Program-made: the position numbers and the translations under genes
Shown here: piece by piece, positions 46,060-58,977 of the stretch
Numbering within the stretch: the first letter of the stretch is position 1
How the letters are laid out: each line of letters opens with the position of its first letter
Source: Sipunculus nudus
Lineage: Eukaryota > Annelida > Sipuncula > Golfingiida > Sipunculidae
Assembly (NCBI GenBank): GCA_026874595.1
Contig: CM049316.1
Location: 62,785,176 to 62,849,175, forward strand
Length of the DNA: 64,000 bases
Direction: 5' to 3'
Notes under the pieces: generated by a model
Told to the model about the DNA's origin: nothing
What the model saw: only the letters and a program-made list of their open reading frames with translations
Databases searched by the model: none

Positions 46060-48790
46060 GTCTGTTTTCAGACATTCTCAATATTTTATTCCAATGCGTT
46101 TCATCATGTAATTGGTTATAAATGGGAGTCTTCCACAGTCTTCACGTGCTACAGCGCTGGGAGAAGATGAATTAATACCAAGAATATATTTACAACACCT
46201 GGTGTGAACTTGGTCTATTTTGTCCCTTTTGATATAACCCAATAGCTCACTGCCATAAGACAGAACAGATACTTCCATTCTATCAAACAATGAAAACGAT
46301 TTTTTAACAGTGATATATTTGTTCTCAGAAATAAACGTTTTTATTATTAGAACAGATTTATTTGCTTTGCATACCAGCTGTTTTTTTTTCATTTCAGGCC
46401 ATATAAAAAAATGTGTGCCCCCCCCCAAAAAAAAGTATTTATTTAAACCACTGGCCAATTCAAAATTTTTCCCTTTAAAGTACCAATTCTCCTATCTTTT
46501 AAGGGCTCCTCAACTTCTGAACACAACAACTTTAGTTTTGTCTAAATAAACATTCATTCCATATATGTTACAAAAACACTCTATATTATCAATCTATTTC
46601 TAAAATATACCAAAAGACTCATGTCAGCAAAACAAACAATATCATCTGCATACATTGAAATTGTCAAAGCTGGTGCTATACCCTCATTTAATGTTTGTAT
46701 TATATGATGAAATTCATTCATGAAAAATGTAAACAATAATGGGCTTATCATGCTGCCCTGTCGTATTCCAGTATTACAAAGAAAATATTGAGACAGATCG
46801 TCTTTTGTCTGTACACGAGACAAATGTTGTATACATGGCTTTCAATATATTCAGTATTTTGCCTTTTATTCCATATTTATGTAATACATAGAATAATATT
46901 TTGTTGTAAACAATCAAAAGCTTTGGTGAAATCAACAAAAAATAGTAAAGAATCTTCCTTATCTTCTTGATAGATATGTCTCAATCAAAGCCTTTAATGT
47001 GAACATATTGTCTTCTCCACTGTAATTCTTTCGGCACCCTGCCTGCTTTTCCAGAAGTTTATAATTGATTTCAGACCATTTAACCACCCTTTCCTTTAGA
47101 ATGTTTGTGACCAATTTACTTACAGTATTTGATAGGGATATGCCTCTTATAGTTATTTGTATCATTTATAGAAATCTTCATATGTATTGGAATTATAATA
47201 GCTTTAGACCATTCAACTGGAAATTCACCATGTGTATATATAGTTATAAACAACTGTTCTAATAGTGGTACTAAAAGCTCTTGATTTTCTTTTATCCAAT
47301 CTACTGTAATACCATCTGGTCCTGGTGCTTTTCAATTTTTCATACCTTTTTTCTTAATTTCTTCTTGATTTATATTCATAATAATTTCATCCATACTACC
47401 AGAGGAGTATTCAATATTTGGTTATATTCGTCGATGAATTTTTTTAGCAACAACATCAAATATTCAATCAATTCCTTTTTATATAAATTATTTACTACAG
47501 TCTGTCTTCCAAACTTTTTTATTTGTATAAAACATCATTTAATGATCTAAACTGGTGTATATATTGTATAACTTGTGTTAATATATTCTTTCTTAAGTGA
47601 ATTGCAGAAATCTTTAAATCTCGATTTTGCTTTTCTGTACTCACAAAATCTCTGTTACTATTTGCATATCTAAATTTCTAACATTCAATACTTCAAATGG
47701 TTTACGTTTATCAAAAATGTGAGAACTTACTATAATATAATCTATGATGATATACCCCTTGATGAAATATATATTATATTCCTTTCTGTGTCAGTTGATT
47801 ATCTCCCATTTAAAATATGAATACTAAGATTGATACACAATTCTTAAAGTGAATTTCCACATTTATTGATAACATGATCTTTAGAGTTCCTTGGTATACA
47901 GAATTCATCTCCTTCATATTCATTTACTAATAAAAAATATAAGTTCTCTTCTTCTAAATAATCCTTAAGATTACCCAGTCTGGCATTAAAATCTCTCATA
48001 TTTATAAAGTTTAATTCTCCATACTGTTCCAAAATATCAGTTAATATATATTCAAGCCCCTCATTCCATATTTAAATGGTTTTAAATAACCGAAAATTCA
48101 GGAGCGATGCAATATCTTTATTATGCTCAATGTCATCACCATTTAAGATTATAAGAACAATGTCATTGTATCCATTAAAAATGTGTTTGACATATGTCAT
48201 CACTCCACATCTTACATTTTTTGTGTACACTCGAGTGTCCTCGGTATCCAGGAATATCATTAACAGTCTGCTCATCAATGAGCCCATGTTTCTGTCATAA
48301 CAATTAAATCATACTTAGGCCAAAAAAATTCTCAGGCACCAATCCCCCGCATTATATTTTGATTTTTATATTCATCTTTCAAAAAGAAATAAAAATACAA
48401 TCTTGATCTGATTTGCTTTATTATGTAGTGCTTTAACCTGTTTAGCAAAAACACCTGTTATTTTCATGCTTTTCCTTTTAAAAAAAAGTAAAAAAAATAA
48501 AATATCGCCCGCTACAGGTTTCTGGAAAAAATAAGTGCATGAGAACCATACCTTTTTTGGCCTTTGTGTTTACATTTCTGAAAGTAAAATTATGTTTAAT
48601 AGTGTTTAACCCCTGAACATTCCATGCAATTAGTTTTAATATTAAAATGTTGATGTATGGAGGTTCTATTTTTATTATGAACTCACCTTTGTTTAAAAAA
48701 CGGTTAAAAGTACCAGAGTGAGGTGCAAGGTTTGAGGTCAGTGCATACAGATCTTCAAGTACCAATCCTGAATAAGACAAGTACATTAAA
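46060..48790 (-). pseudogene. LINE ORF2 on the minus strand: endonuclease to C-terminus
   Basis: Starts near 48640 with LKLIAWNVQGLN, the endonuclease signature, and continues to NMRDFNARLGNLKDYLEEE (about 47990), the catalytic GDFN region with G changed to R. Reverse transcriptase: ISLSNTVSKLVTNILKERV and EKQAGCRKNYSGEDN (47160-47030), IRQGSMISPLLFTFFMNE (46760) and YADDIVCFAD (46650), the intact YADD box. C-terminal: DRMEVSVLSYGSELLGY and LGINSSSPSAVARED (46290-46130). Frameshifts and stops are spread along it. The layout is near full length. Confidence 0.85.
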
Positions 48791-49385
48791 TTATTATCTG
48801 TGATATCAGTATCATAATCATCAATATGACATTCATCAGAATCTTGTCCATAAGCATATTAACTCTAATCAACAATTTTTATTACTTCTGCATTCTTCTC
48901 ATGATTTACTTCATATATATTATCATTACCGTTGTCAAGATATAAATTACATTTTCATAACGGACCATAGCCGTGACAACCCAACTCAGTAGGCAATCGA
49001 ATAATTGCGCTGGTAAGCCTACTCGAGTCGTGATACAAGTTATATCTAGGAACGTATCGCAGTGGTCTTGCATCAGTTTGCATTCATATCGTGGTAGACG
49101 GCCCATAATATATTATGCTAAAAATAATGAATTTCCACAGTAGTATACATGTGAGCTCACAACCCAAACGGAAACACCGTCTCCATGGACACGGGTCATT
49201 TCCTGTATCGCCTGCAAGCTGCCTGTGTCCTGTAAACCCGTGCGAGCCATGCTTGTGTTCTTGCGGTCATAAATTCAACAAACACGCCAAAGGGTTTACC
49301 AATGTGCTGGGTAAAAACAGAACTTTACTCGCTCATGTTTGGTATTATAAGAAAGTACGCAAAACATGCTAACGATTGGTCTGGT

Positions 49386-49682
49386 TTATGTTGATTGACA
49401 GTTTACCTGTAGGCCATGATGCATTGTCAGAAATGACGAAAAGATTTGCATCATCATTAACACATCATTTTGAAGGATTAGTTTATCATATTGAAGTCTG
49501 GCTCTCAAACTGTTATCAATACCTCCTTTCATATTTATTTTAAGATGACGTCTTGCCTCTCTGACACGTTCACTGAAATCTTCTTGAACAAAGACCCCAG
49601 AGTTTGCTTTATCAAGATCCTTCCTAGACTGAATATGGTGGCCATAGGTCTCATTCTCGTGTCGCGCTTCGCATATTAGCAA
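49386..49682 (-). pseudogene. ORF1-like fragment belonging to the LINE at 46-48.8 kb
   Basis: Reads ICEARHENETYGHH, VFVQEDFSERVREARRHLK and RARLQYDKLILQND. A FxxxVRxxRxxLK block followed by RLxYDKLI is common at the end of LINE ORF1 proteins of the L1/Tx1 type. Strand and spacing make it the upstream ORF of the LINE to its left. Between them (48.8-49.38 kb) no coding sequence is clear. Confidence 0.5.
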
Positions 49683-49736
49683 TCTCTTTTATATGCGAGC
49701 ATCTGAATATAAATTTCAAATATTACTTTATTTTAT

Positions 49737-50393
49737 TGTTACAGGGTGCTTTTTCATTATGCGCAGGAGTGTTACATGTGTCTGTTGACACTCTGATTCG
49801 TGTAGCGCAGGCATGGTTCGTTGCTATGGGAACCTCGTTTGTTGGGCGCTGGCTCGCGTGTGGGGTGTGAAGCGTAGAGACACAGCATTCTTTGTTCAAG
49901 ATGTTTCAGGTCTATTCATGTGCATGTGTATTGTCCTTTGAAATTTTACATTTCTAGAATTTTCGGGTGAGAAGTTATAAATTAGGGAATGTGTATAGAG
50001 CTGGCAGAAACAAAAATACCATCGAGCACTAAGAGTGTTACCTTCTCTTCAGTTTTGGGACCTTACCTATAATTGGAGTGGTGTCAGCTATTTAACGGAC
50101 CTAATACAAATTAAATACGGACTGTCTCCAGTTTAACTTTGGATTATTACTATTTACGTGGATTATTGGTTTTAAAGGACTCTTGTTGAGCTGTGACAGT
50201 GGTGGTATCCAGAATCAAAGCCAAGGATCTGGACACTCTGGTTCCGTACATTTTTATTGTTATACTGTGTAATTGTATTGATTTTGTGTAATGTAATGTT
50301 AGAATTGTTCTAAGAATAAAATATAATTATTTGTTAAAAAACACTGACTTCTTTATTCATTCCCCTAGACATTTTACGCTGCCTAGTGTTACA
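49737..50393 (+). mobile_element. Solo LTR-like element, copy 2
   Basis: Starts TGTTACAGGGTGC and ends CTAGTGTTACA, with agaataaaatat near its end, in inverse orientation to 32852-33521. The outer thirds match that copy well and the middle is diverged. TGTTACAG occurs at both ends. No adjacent coding region belongs to it. Confidence 0.65.
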
Positions 50394-50929
50394 GAATCTA
50401 TTTTTTTTGTCTCCGTAACAAATTTGTGCTAATCACTATTACGTGATCTGTTGTTATTAGGTTCCGTAACAATATGTAAAGTATTCTTACCGTAAAATCA
50501 AATTATCTCATCTGCGAAGTTGTCTCTTGCATAGAGTATTCGATATTTTCAACATTTAAAAGTTAGTTCAAAATTAAGTTTTTGTAAATGCCTGTTCTAG
50601 CTTTAAAAAATTATGCATCAATGGGAATTTTGTAACCGGCTGGCTAAAATTGTTATCAAATATAAAAAATTAAATATTATTATATATTTAGATATATTAT
50701 TTTTATTTCCTTCTCTGTTTTTCAGTGTAACTTTATTCACCAGAAGCTAATATTAACAAATATGTCTTTATTTATTTTTATTAAATATATATATATATAT
50801 GGAACTAATGGCTTATTTTCATCTTCATTCTCAGCATGCTCAGTACGCTCCCGAGACAGCGGAAATCTTACGCTTCTAAAGAAGCTACTTGATATAGGAA
50901 GTAGGCCTAAAGGTAAAGCGCTGTGTAAA
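50394..50929. other. AT-rich stretch after the solo LTR
   Basis: Holds a second ggttccgtaaca motif and a short TA tract near 50785. No gene seen. Confidence 0.4.
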
Positions 50930-51750
50930 GAGCGTAGTCAATCAGGACACGTACGAAAGACCTGTTTTTGGAAACAGCGTTTTACACGTTAAATGTACAG
51001 ATTAAGGTAGAATGCGTTACGTATGTATATGCAGCTTGGAATCGCGGACGTCATTTCTCTTGGTGTGCTGCTATATGTACGTAATCGGTATGCAGTATGT
51101 GTGAGAATATACCTCTGCGTATGCAGCTCACGGTAGCATACGCATGTAACCAGCGGGGATGAACAACTCAGTTTGTTATCACGGATTAGTTATTGTCATG
51201 ACAAGTATTAGTTATGGACATATATCAAATTTAACCTAGATAACCTACACACATTAAATAATATAGATACTTTGCAACATCTCCAAATTCTCCTCTAACC
51301 CATTTGAAGCCAGGTGAAAATTTTGCAATGACTGGTCGAGCAATTAAATCGACAACTACTTAAATCAGTTATGTCAGGTCAATCATGATACAAGGGACAT
51401 GTCGCGCCGCAAGTCGCACCTTGTATAGCACGTCACAGCTACAATCCCAATCACTTTAAATAGACCAACCCATTAGCACCCCTATGATAAAATGGTCTGC
51501 TCTGTTAGAGACCCTAATAACTTCCTGACCTAGACCAAGGGTTTGGAGACCTCACTTAGTCCTCGGGTTGCCTTGGGTGTGGAGTCTTAGCCTGCTCCAT
51601 CTCATGAACAAGTCAGTTATTTACTTGTAGTAATTTTGCCCTTAAGTATGTGTTAGATGAAATAGCCGATGTTCAGTCTCGGGGTTGGTTCAGAAGGGGA
51701 CAAGCCTGCTTTCCCTGGCATTAAGGGCAACTAATTTAATTTAGTTATTT
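50930..51750 (+). repeat. Long interspersed repeat, copy A
   Basis: Same orientation and order as 62985-64000: aatcaggacacgta, gaaagacct, gtatgcag motifs, then aatatagatactttgcaacat, acatgtcgcgccgcaagtcg and cctgacctagacca. Diverged by substitutions and gaps. A short related phrase, aagtcgcacctta, is also present near 52178. No coding region recognised. Confidence 0.8.
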
Positions 51751-52892
51751 AAAGGGTTTTGCTCAAGGAATAGCAACATGTCATGTTCCAGTCTGATGAT
51801 AACAATTCTGGTGATGAAAAATCAATTTCGGTGTTGTTATATTTTATCTGTGAGAGATATCTTACACGAATACACCAGTAGCCAAACGGATCTAGAACCA
51901 CATATTAACATATATCATAATATTTTTAGGATAAAATACTTTCTTCTTGTAAATTTAACATAACTGGTATGTGAAACAGCATGTCACTTGCCAGGTACGC
52001 TAGACGCTCGAGATTCGTCGGTTTGTTTCGTTTATTTTCCACTACTTCCTTTTAAATTCTAACAAAACTTGCCTTATATTAAAATTATGGTCCTTCGCAA
52101 CTGCAACTGCTTATAACGGTATTAAATCCAGAATAGTCGCTGACTTCTTGTGCTAAGAAGTGGTGTGGCCCAACAAGTCGCACCTTACACGTAATATTTT
52201 GTTTGATTGACATGCCAATTGTCTCCCAAAGTAGGGTACAGGTTAAACATTTAAGATCAGCATGTCACGTCAAGAATACCCTAATCAGTAGGCATTCATA
52301 ATGGACCGAAAATGCATACTCTGAATCGTGGCAGCAGTCATCCCGAAAACTGCACTGCAATGCCTAATATCTATACCAATGAAACAAAATCGTGATACAT
52401 GACCAATAACCTCATTGTTACGCTCTAGGTAACAAAACAAACAAAAGTGTACGGAAATTTGAGCCGTCTTTTTTACCTATTCGGACAAAGAAAAATATGA
52501 AATTGATATTGTTTTGAAATACGAGATCTAGTGTGTCATCTTAAATAGCCTGTCAACAAAACTTTGACCATTCAGTTCTGATTGCCACACGTTTAATAGT
52601 TTTCATGTGACTTTCCTATATATACAGTCATGGATTGATCGCAGTAATTACTTTCCTTTTTGTCGAAAGATAAACCTTATAAAAATAATGCATTTACAAT
52701 ATTTCTAATTATTTTTTTCTCACAGCCAGTAACTTAATATCCAGGTAACAGATGGAACAAATATAGACCCACGGCAGTAGTCCAACAGCCAGCATTTAGG
52801 TAAGAGTGAAAATTAACAACAACATCTCCCATGTCCTGCTATATGCACATAGACTAAGACAGCCCTCATGTCTTAAATCCTAAAAAGGACTG
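51751..52892. other. Non-coding stretch
   Basis: AT-rich with no supported gene. The 61-codon frame at 51778-51963 has no domain. Confidence 0.4.
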
Positions 52893-53560
52893 AAAAAGGG
52901 GACGGTCCGAACCCCTGCACATTCTACCAGATCCGCTTCTGTTATAAAGAGAGTGGTTAATGATAATGGCAATTTTCAAATATTCGACATTTTGATGAAG
53001 TCAGTGTTATTAGAGCTCTGTTATCATTAATCACGAAACAATTACTGTCGCAACTTTGTCTGCATTCGGAGGCATCTTTCTTACTCCTTGCGAAATTATT
53101 GGAAATATCACACACCTATTTCCGTAGTACTTTTAACTCCATACATTAACGGTAGATCATCTTTACGTAAAATCCGTAAATAACGTGTGTGTTTTTTCCA
53201 AGGTCAATAACGTTTGCGATATCACATAAAACTATATTTAAATATTCTCTGCCTAGAAGCAAGGCCACAGAACTGTTAAGAACTTTAGAAACAACTAACT
53301 TAAATGCACATGGTCATATAAAATCATACTTCATGCTGGGGCTGTCAAATGAAGGTGCTGGCGAACATGTAAGTATTTGTTACACAGTAGACCAGATCTA
53401 TTGGTTGCAAGATCTGACAGGACATTCCTTTGATGGTTGAACTTCTGAGGATCTTGATTGATGCCATCGCTGTCGAACACTTGACCAAGGACTCTTGTGA
53501 AAGTGAAAACTGGTGCTTGCGCAGATTTAGTGTTACGCGATGCTTTTAATGGGTTCCACA
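52893..53560 (+). repeat. Long interspersed repeat, copy B
   Basis: Matches 58960-60420 in order: gatccg(c/t)ttctgttataaa, ttactgtcgcaactttg, aattattggaaatat, aaggccaca(g/a)aactgttaag and gtgttac...gatgct. The first bases belong to a CAGGGGCGGATCC-type MITE end. It directly abuts the gypsy-type element. Confidence 0.8.
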
Positions 53561-56340
53561 ATTGTTAAAGCCGGTATGGCTAAGGGCCAGGGTTCCACTG
53601 ATGATAAAACCGGTACGGCTGTGGTCTATAGGACCACTGATGGTGATGCAGATAGAGATATTGTTGATGAAGATGACATATTAGATTTGTCACAAACATT
53701 CATGAATGTCACCAATCAGCGTTTCCTCGTTCTCAGTACAAGAAAAATGCTGAGAAATCACCGGATGAGACATTTTCTTAGGGAATAGAATTAGTTTATT
53801 GAAAGAACAAAAGAAAGATATAGATCTTAAACATCTGTATGATTTGGTATTACCAACCGAGAAATTAGGTGTCATCGTGTATTTTATACAAAATGATGTA
53901 TTAATGAGAAAATGGAAAGCAAGAAATATTCCGTCAACAGAGTATTGGGCTACAGTAAATAAAAATTGTAGTTCCCTAAGTTTATAGGTCAGAAATTATA
54001 AAGGAAGCCCATTAATCGCCTTTGGCAGGATATTTTGGTGTAAACAAAACCAAAGAAAAATCATGAGCCATTTCATTTGGCCTAGGATGAATAAAAATAG
54101 CTGTTTTGGAAAACTTGTCATACTTGCCAGATGGTAGGAAAATACAGTCAAGTTCACCAAAAACCTCCATTACATCCCATTCCAGTCATTGAAGAACCCC
54201 TTTTATTATAGACTGTGTGGATTCAAACCCAAGAACAAAAATGGGAACCAGTATTTGTTAAAAATTATGTGTACGCCAGCAGGATAACCAGAGGCCATCT
54301 CTCTGAGAAATATAAAAGCGCGGAATATCGCTAAAGTTTTATTCAAATTCTTAACAATATTTGGAATGCCTAAAAAAACTGAATCGGATCAGGGTACAAA
54401 TTTTACTTCTTGATTGTTCCAACAGTTGACTAATGAGTGAGGTGTGTATCAATTTTTTTCCAGTGCCTATCATCCACAATCCCAAGGTTCTTTAGAGAGA
54501 TTATTTTTCAGTCAGAAAACTATGTTAAAACTTTCGTTTTCATAACAAACAGGATTTGAACGTAAGCGTTCCCCTATTGTTATTTGCGGTCTGAGTATCT
54601 GTACAAGAATCGCTTTGGTTCACTCCGTTTGAACATGTGTATTGTCATACATTGAGGGGTCCTTTGAACGTAATCAAAGATCAATTGGTCAATAAAAAGA
54701 GTTCACAATAGAACGTTTTGGATTATGTGGTCAAATTCAATAAGAGGTTATACGATGCATGTGACTTAGATGGTCAAATTTGGCAAAAGCACAGAATAAA
54801 ATGAAAACCTGGTATGCTAAAAAGGCTAGAGATCAAGAATTTATGGTTGGAGATAAGTACTCGCATTGTTACCGTGTAGAGAAGGTCCATTATAAGCACG
54901 GTATCATGGACTCTTTAATTCACAGAAAAGCCAGTAATGTCAATTACGTAATCAAAACTCCAGACAGGCGTAAAGAAACTCAGTTATGTCATGTGAACAT
55001 GTTCAAATCATATTTGGATAAAGAGATGACACGTGTGTGAATCCAGCTTGTATAGTTACTATTGGTGATAAAACAAAAGAAACTGACGATATCATTAGAT
55101 ATTTTGATACAGGTAAAGACGTGAATGAACAAACCAAAATCGGGCAATCTAGAGATTCTTTCAAATTTAGATGTAAACTTAAGGCATCTTTCTTCTGAAG
55201 GATCACGACAGTCAAAGTGGATGGAGTGTTCCATGTTTATTAGTACCAAAGTCAGATGACAGTCTTAGATGTTGTACTGATTTTTGAAAAGAAAATGCTA
55301 TAACAAAAACAAATACATATCCAACATCAAGAGTAGATTGTCGCATTGATAGAATTAGCAAGACCAAATATGTGACAAAATGTGAATTTTTGAAAGATTA
55401 TTGGAGTGTTCTTAAAACAGAAAGGGCGAAAAAAATCTCAGATTTTGTCATTCCTGATGAATAATTTGAATACAATGTCATGCCATTTGGAATAAAAAAC
55501 GCAGGGGCCTGTTGATGCATATATAAATGATCTAATTGTATATAGTGATACTTTGGATGAACACTATAAAACATTAGAGATATTGTTTCAAAGATTGGGG
55601 GAGGCTTATCTTACAATTAACTTGGCAACAAGTGACCTTGGGAAAGCTTAGGTCTTTTATTTGGTCGTGTCACAGGACAAAGTGATGTAGAACAAGTCCA
55701 TGCCAAAATCGATACTATATTGAATTTTCAAAGGTCTTCATCATAAAAGGGTTTACAAAGGTTTCTGGGAATAAACGTGTCCTAAAGAAAATTCTGTAAG
55801 AATTTCGCTGAGATAACTGTCCCACTTACAAATCTGTTAAAGAAAACACAAGTATTACTTTGAACAAATGAATGCAAAGCAGTATTTGAGAAATTAAAAG
55901 TCATTGATGGTCAGTACTCCAGCATTAAAAGCACCTGATTTTGACAAAGACTTTAAATTATGTGTCGATGCTAGTTGTATGTGTTGAACAGGCAGCTGGT
56001 GCTATATCGATAAAAGAAGATGAACAAGGTATTGACCATCTTGTCTGTTATTTCTTTAAAAAATTCCAAAGAATATTAGGGAAACTATGCAACCATTGAA
56101 AAAGAATTGCTCGAACTTATCTTAGCTTTACAATATTTGAAGTTTATGTGAGATCGGTTTCATATCCTTTGGGGGTTTATATCGATCACAATCCATTGTT
56201 TTTTAACAAAGTGAAAAAAAAGAACGGACGATTGTAAAATAAGAGTTAACTCTTACAGGAGTATGATACCATTGTAAAGAACATGAGAGGAACGGATAAT
56301 GTCATAGCCGTTACATTGTCCGGATGTTATTTATGAATGT
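53541..56340 (+). pseudogene. Ty3/gypsy pol remnant with integrase ahead of reverse transcriptase
   Basis: In order: a linker (53560-53790); integrase N-terminus (HFIWPRM near 54075, then CQMVGKYSQ at 54127), catalytic ESDQGTNFTS (54383) and SAYHPQSQGSLERL (54460); integrase C-terminus (VIKTPDRRKETQLCHVNM, about 54955); reverse transcriptase (PCLLVPKSDDSLRCCTDF, about 55230; MPFGIKNAG, 55480); then AYINDLIVYSD (55520), where YVDD has become YIND after a deletion of about 20 residues. RNase H follows: MVSTPALKAPDFDKDFKL and YATIEKELLELILALQ (56085). The sequence is gypsy-like but integrase comes first, as in Gmr1 elements. Many frameshifts; dead. Confidence 0.88.
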
Positions 56341-56748
56341 TTATTTTTCTTGATAATGAATTGAATTGTTTGAGATGGATTTAGGAAGTATTTGCAAATA
56401 CGTGCAGTAGCTATAGAAAGATAGTGAAAGATATTGATATGAATTGTGCAGAAAATGCAGGTGAAGTCAGTTTGCGTCAGTCGCAGTTTTGCTCAATGGT
56501 TTTGTGTGAAGTGGGTGTGTAAAATCACATTAATTTTCAAAGGAATAAGAGAGATTATTAGCGTACAGTCGCAGGATTTGAGATATGACTATGTTGTTAA
56601 TGAACTTACATAAGTAAATTTGATCGTACTTAATTATACGTATATCTTATTGAACTGTTTTCCTTATGTGATTAATGGAGTCATCTGAAGGCTCACCTGT
56701 CTTAAGGTCACCAAAATTTCACTCATATAGATGTCATAAAATTTTCTT

Positions 56749-56764
56749 TTTTTTAGGGGGGAGG
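56749..56764 (+). other. Polypurine tract of the gypsy-type element
   Basis: The run taggggggagg follows a T tract and ends immediately before TGTTATACGG, the expected place for the plus-strand primer beside a 3' LTR. Confidence 0.7.
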
Positions 56765-57381
56765 TGTTATACGGTTACAGAAAATCGGAGTACCAAAAGA
56801 CAATCGATCGGCGGGCGGTAAAGCATACCAACATAAAAAACAACAGTCTATCGGTGGAAAAACAGGGGATCTCGAATCGTGTTAATTCAGCCTTTTAGTT
56901 ATAACCATGAACAATTGAACTGGTCTTGTTACACGGATCGCGACGTCGCGACGCGTATTCATATCAAAACTCCATATGCCCGATCTCGTACATAACTTGT
57001 AGCTGGAACTGGCAATATGGGCACCAGGCCTGGTTTTCATTTAAGACGTTATTAGTCGTTTGTTGAAGATGGATTTTGTTATACTGTGACGGCTTCTCCG
57101 CAGCCCCCGGGGTCGTATCCGTATCTGTATTCTGGACACTACGTGTTTAATTGTGATTCGGGGCCACACCCACTTCTACTTCAATTCTAAATATAACGTT
57201 TGTATTGAAAATGGTCTCTCACCTGTACAGCTTTTGATGTTAACTGTAACAAACTGTATAAACTGTATATATTTTAAAATAATGATTTGTTTATCATAAA
57301 TATTATTATCACTACAGGAGTCTTTCTTGAGTTGAGTTTGTTGGGTGCAGAACCCGGAAGATATCTTAAGCACACCCAACA
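56765..57381 (+). mobile_element. LTR shared between pol (left) and gag (right)
   Basis: Starts TGTTATACGG after the polypurine tract and ends near cacccaaca. A leader-like atggggacccg follows, the place for a primer-binding site. A segment near 57190-57285 (aacgtttgtattgaaaa...ggtctctcacctg) is repeated at 57543-57640 in the leader. Upstream is pol and downstream is gag, both on the plus strand, so the LTR works as a 3' LTR for one and a 5' LTR for the other. The right edge is approximate. Confidence 0.6.
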
Positions 57382-57640
57382 TATTAATGGGGACCCGTCT
57401 CTTTGCCTTTCTCCTTTTTAGGGGTATCAGTTGGGGTCATATCAGTCATATCTGACATTTGCAGAAGTGTTTTATACTGTACTGTGTACGTGTTCACTTT
57501 TATTTTTTTTTAAAGACTCGCTGTATAGTGTAGATGTTGGGTAACGTTTGTATTGAAAACGGTCTCTCACCTGTGCAGCTTTTATTGATGTTAACTAAAA
57601 CAAACTTGAACAAACTGTATAAAACTGTATATATTAAGTG
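57184..57640. repeat. Tandem repeat of an LTR-end/leader segment
   Basis: Copies at about 57190-57285 and 57543-57640, offset by about 354 bases, each with aacgtttgtattgaaaa, ggtctctcacctg and aaactgtat blocks. Confidence 0.85.
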
Positions 57641-57695
57641 GAATAAGAGAGTGTTATTCCACTGTAAGGTATCGTATTTATGAGGTCCTTGTAAC

Positions 57696-58495
57696 TTGAA
57701 AATGACTATCAAAATGGATATTGACAAATTCATATTGAATCCTACCAATAATGTATTAGACCCAAAGGAAAAGGTTGATTTATTAGAAACTTGTTGGGGA
57801 AAACAGTCTATGAGAAAAGCAGAATTTAAAAGAAATATTTTGGATTATTTTGTGGATAATGATACACTTGACCATTCTGATCTGGATTTATATCCACTTG
57901 AGCCACCTAAAGAAGCTGACACTAAACAATTTGAGTGTCAATTGAAATTAAAAGAATTAGTTATTACAAAAATGTTGATGGTGAGAAGAGAGAAATGAAA
58001 TTGAAAAAGAGAGATTTAGAATTAAGAGAGGCTAGAAAAATGAAGGAATTGGAATCGAAATTTAAATTAGTCAACTCTTGGGAAGAAAAATAAAATCTGC
58101 CAGTGGTCGAGTTTTAGACCCTAACAGGTACATTAAATTAACCCCTACGTTCAATGAAAAAGAGGTAGATAAATTCTTCCAACATTTTAAATAAGTGACC
58201 GGAAGTCTACAGTGGCCATTTAGGTCGAGGCCTATTTTGATACCAAGTGTACCTACAGGAACGAGAAAAGCTCAAGAAGTTTATTGTCTAAAGAGGATTG
58301 TTCAAATTCTGAAGTCTGAAATCTATTGTTCTTAGTGCGTATGAATTACCCAAGGCTTACAGGCAGAAGTTTCGAAATTTGAGAAAACATGTGGGTCAAA
58401 GGCATGTTGAATTTGCTCATGATAAAATGGTGCTTTTTGTAATATGGTGTAACTCAAAAGAAGTGAATTCAAATTATGTGTTATCCCTATGACAT
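57696..58495 (+). pseudogene. gag remnant of the gypsy-type element
   Basis: The frame starts MTIKMDIDKF and continues EKVDLLETCWGKQSMRKAEF, LDYFVDNDTL and an acidic/basic helix-rich stretch to 58000. After frame changes it reads VLSAYELPKAYRQKFRNLRK and HVEFAHDK (58335-58430), the capsid-like block found in gag proteins of IN-before-RT gypsy elements of fish and invertebrates. The zinc-knuckle end is missing. Orientation matches the pol remnant, though gag lies to its right. Confidence 0.8.
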
Positions 58496-58802
58496 TTTGA
58501 GAAATAATTTTCCCCAGATAGATCCATGTGTATAAACTGGTACCTGTACAAAAGTGCACAAAAATGAAACGATGAACACATGACTGATATTTTATATTTA
58601 TTATTAAGATTACTTCCATATTTAAATTTTCTCAGCTTCTAGTGTTTAGTGTCTGACCATGTTACACATACGGGACACATTTATTGATTGAAAATTTGCA
58701 AGTACAGCTTTTTTCTGTAAAGCACTGTTATCGGAGTTTCACTGATGTGTTTCACTGATTGATTTGACATTATCAAGATACTGACAACTTTCAGTCTAAC
58801 CA

Positions 58803-58977
58803 GGGGCGGATCCAGGATCTCGGAAAAGGAGGGGTCCAATCCAAAAGGACCAATGAAGAAAATCTTAAAAAGTTTCTTAGGTCGGGAAAAATTAGGGGGC
58901 TGCAGGCTGCTTAAACACTTAAAAAGTTTCGGAGACTGAAAGGGAGAGCGTCCGGACCCCTCCCCCGGATCCGTTTC
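58803..58977. mobile_element. CAGGGGCGGATCC-type MITE
   Basis: Left end CAGGGGCGGATCCAGGATC; right end CCGGATCCGTTTCTG, its inverted relative. Same family as 12429-12567. It lies at the head of the long repeat copy. Confidence 0.6.

Noticed and set aside
49115-49372. Plus-strand Cys-rich frame (CLCPVNPCEPCLCSCG) as a small secreted protein
   Set aside because: No signal peptide or splice support. It lies between ORF1-like and ORF2 parts of a minus-strand LINE and is probably antisense.
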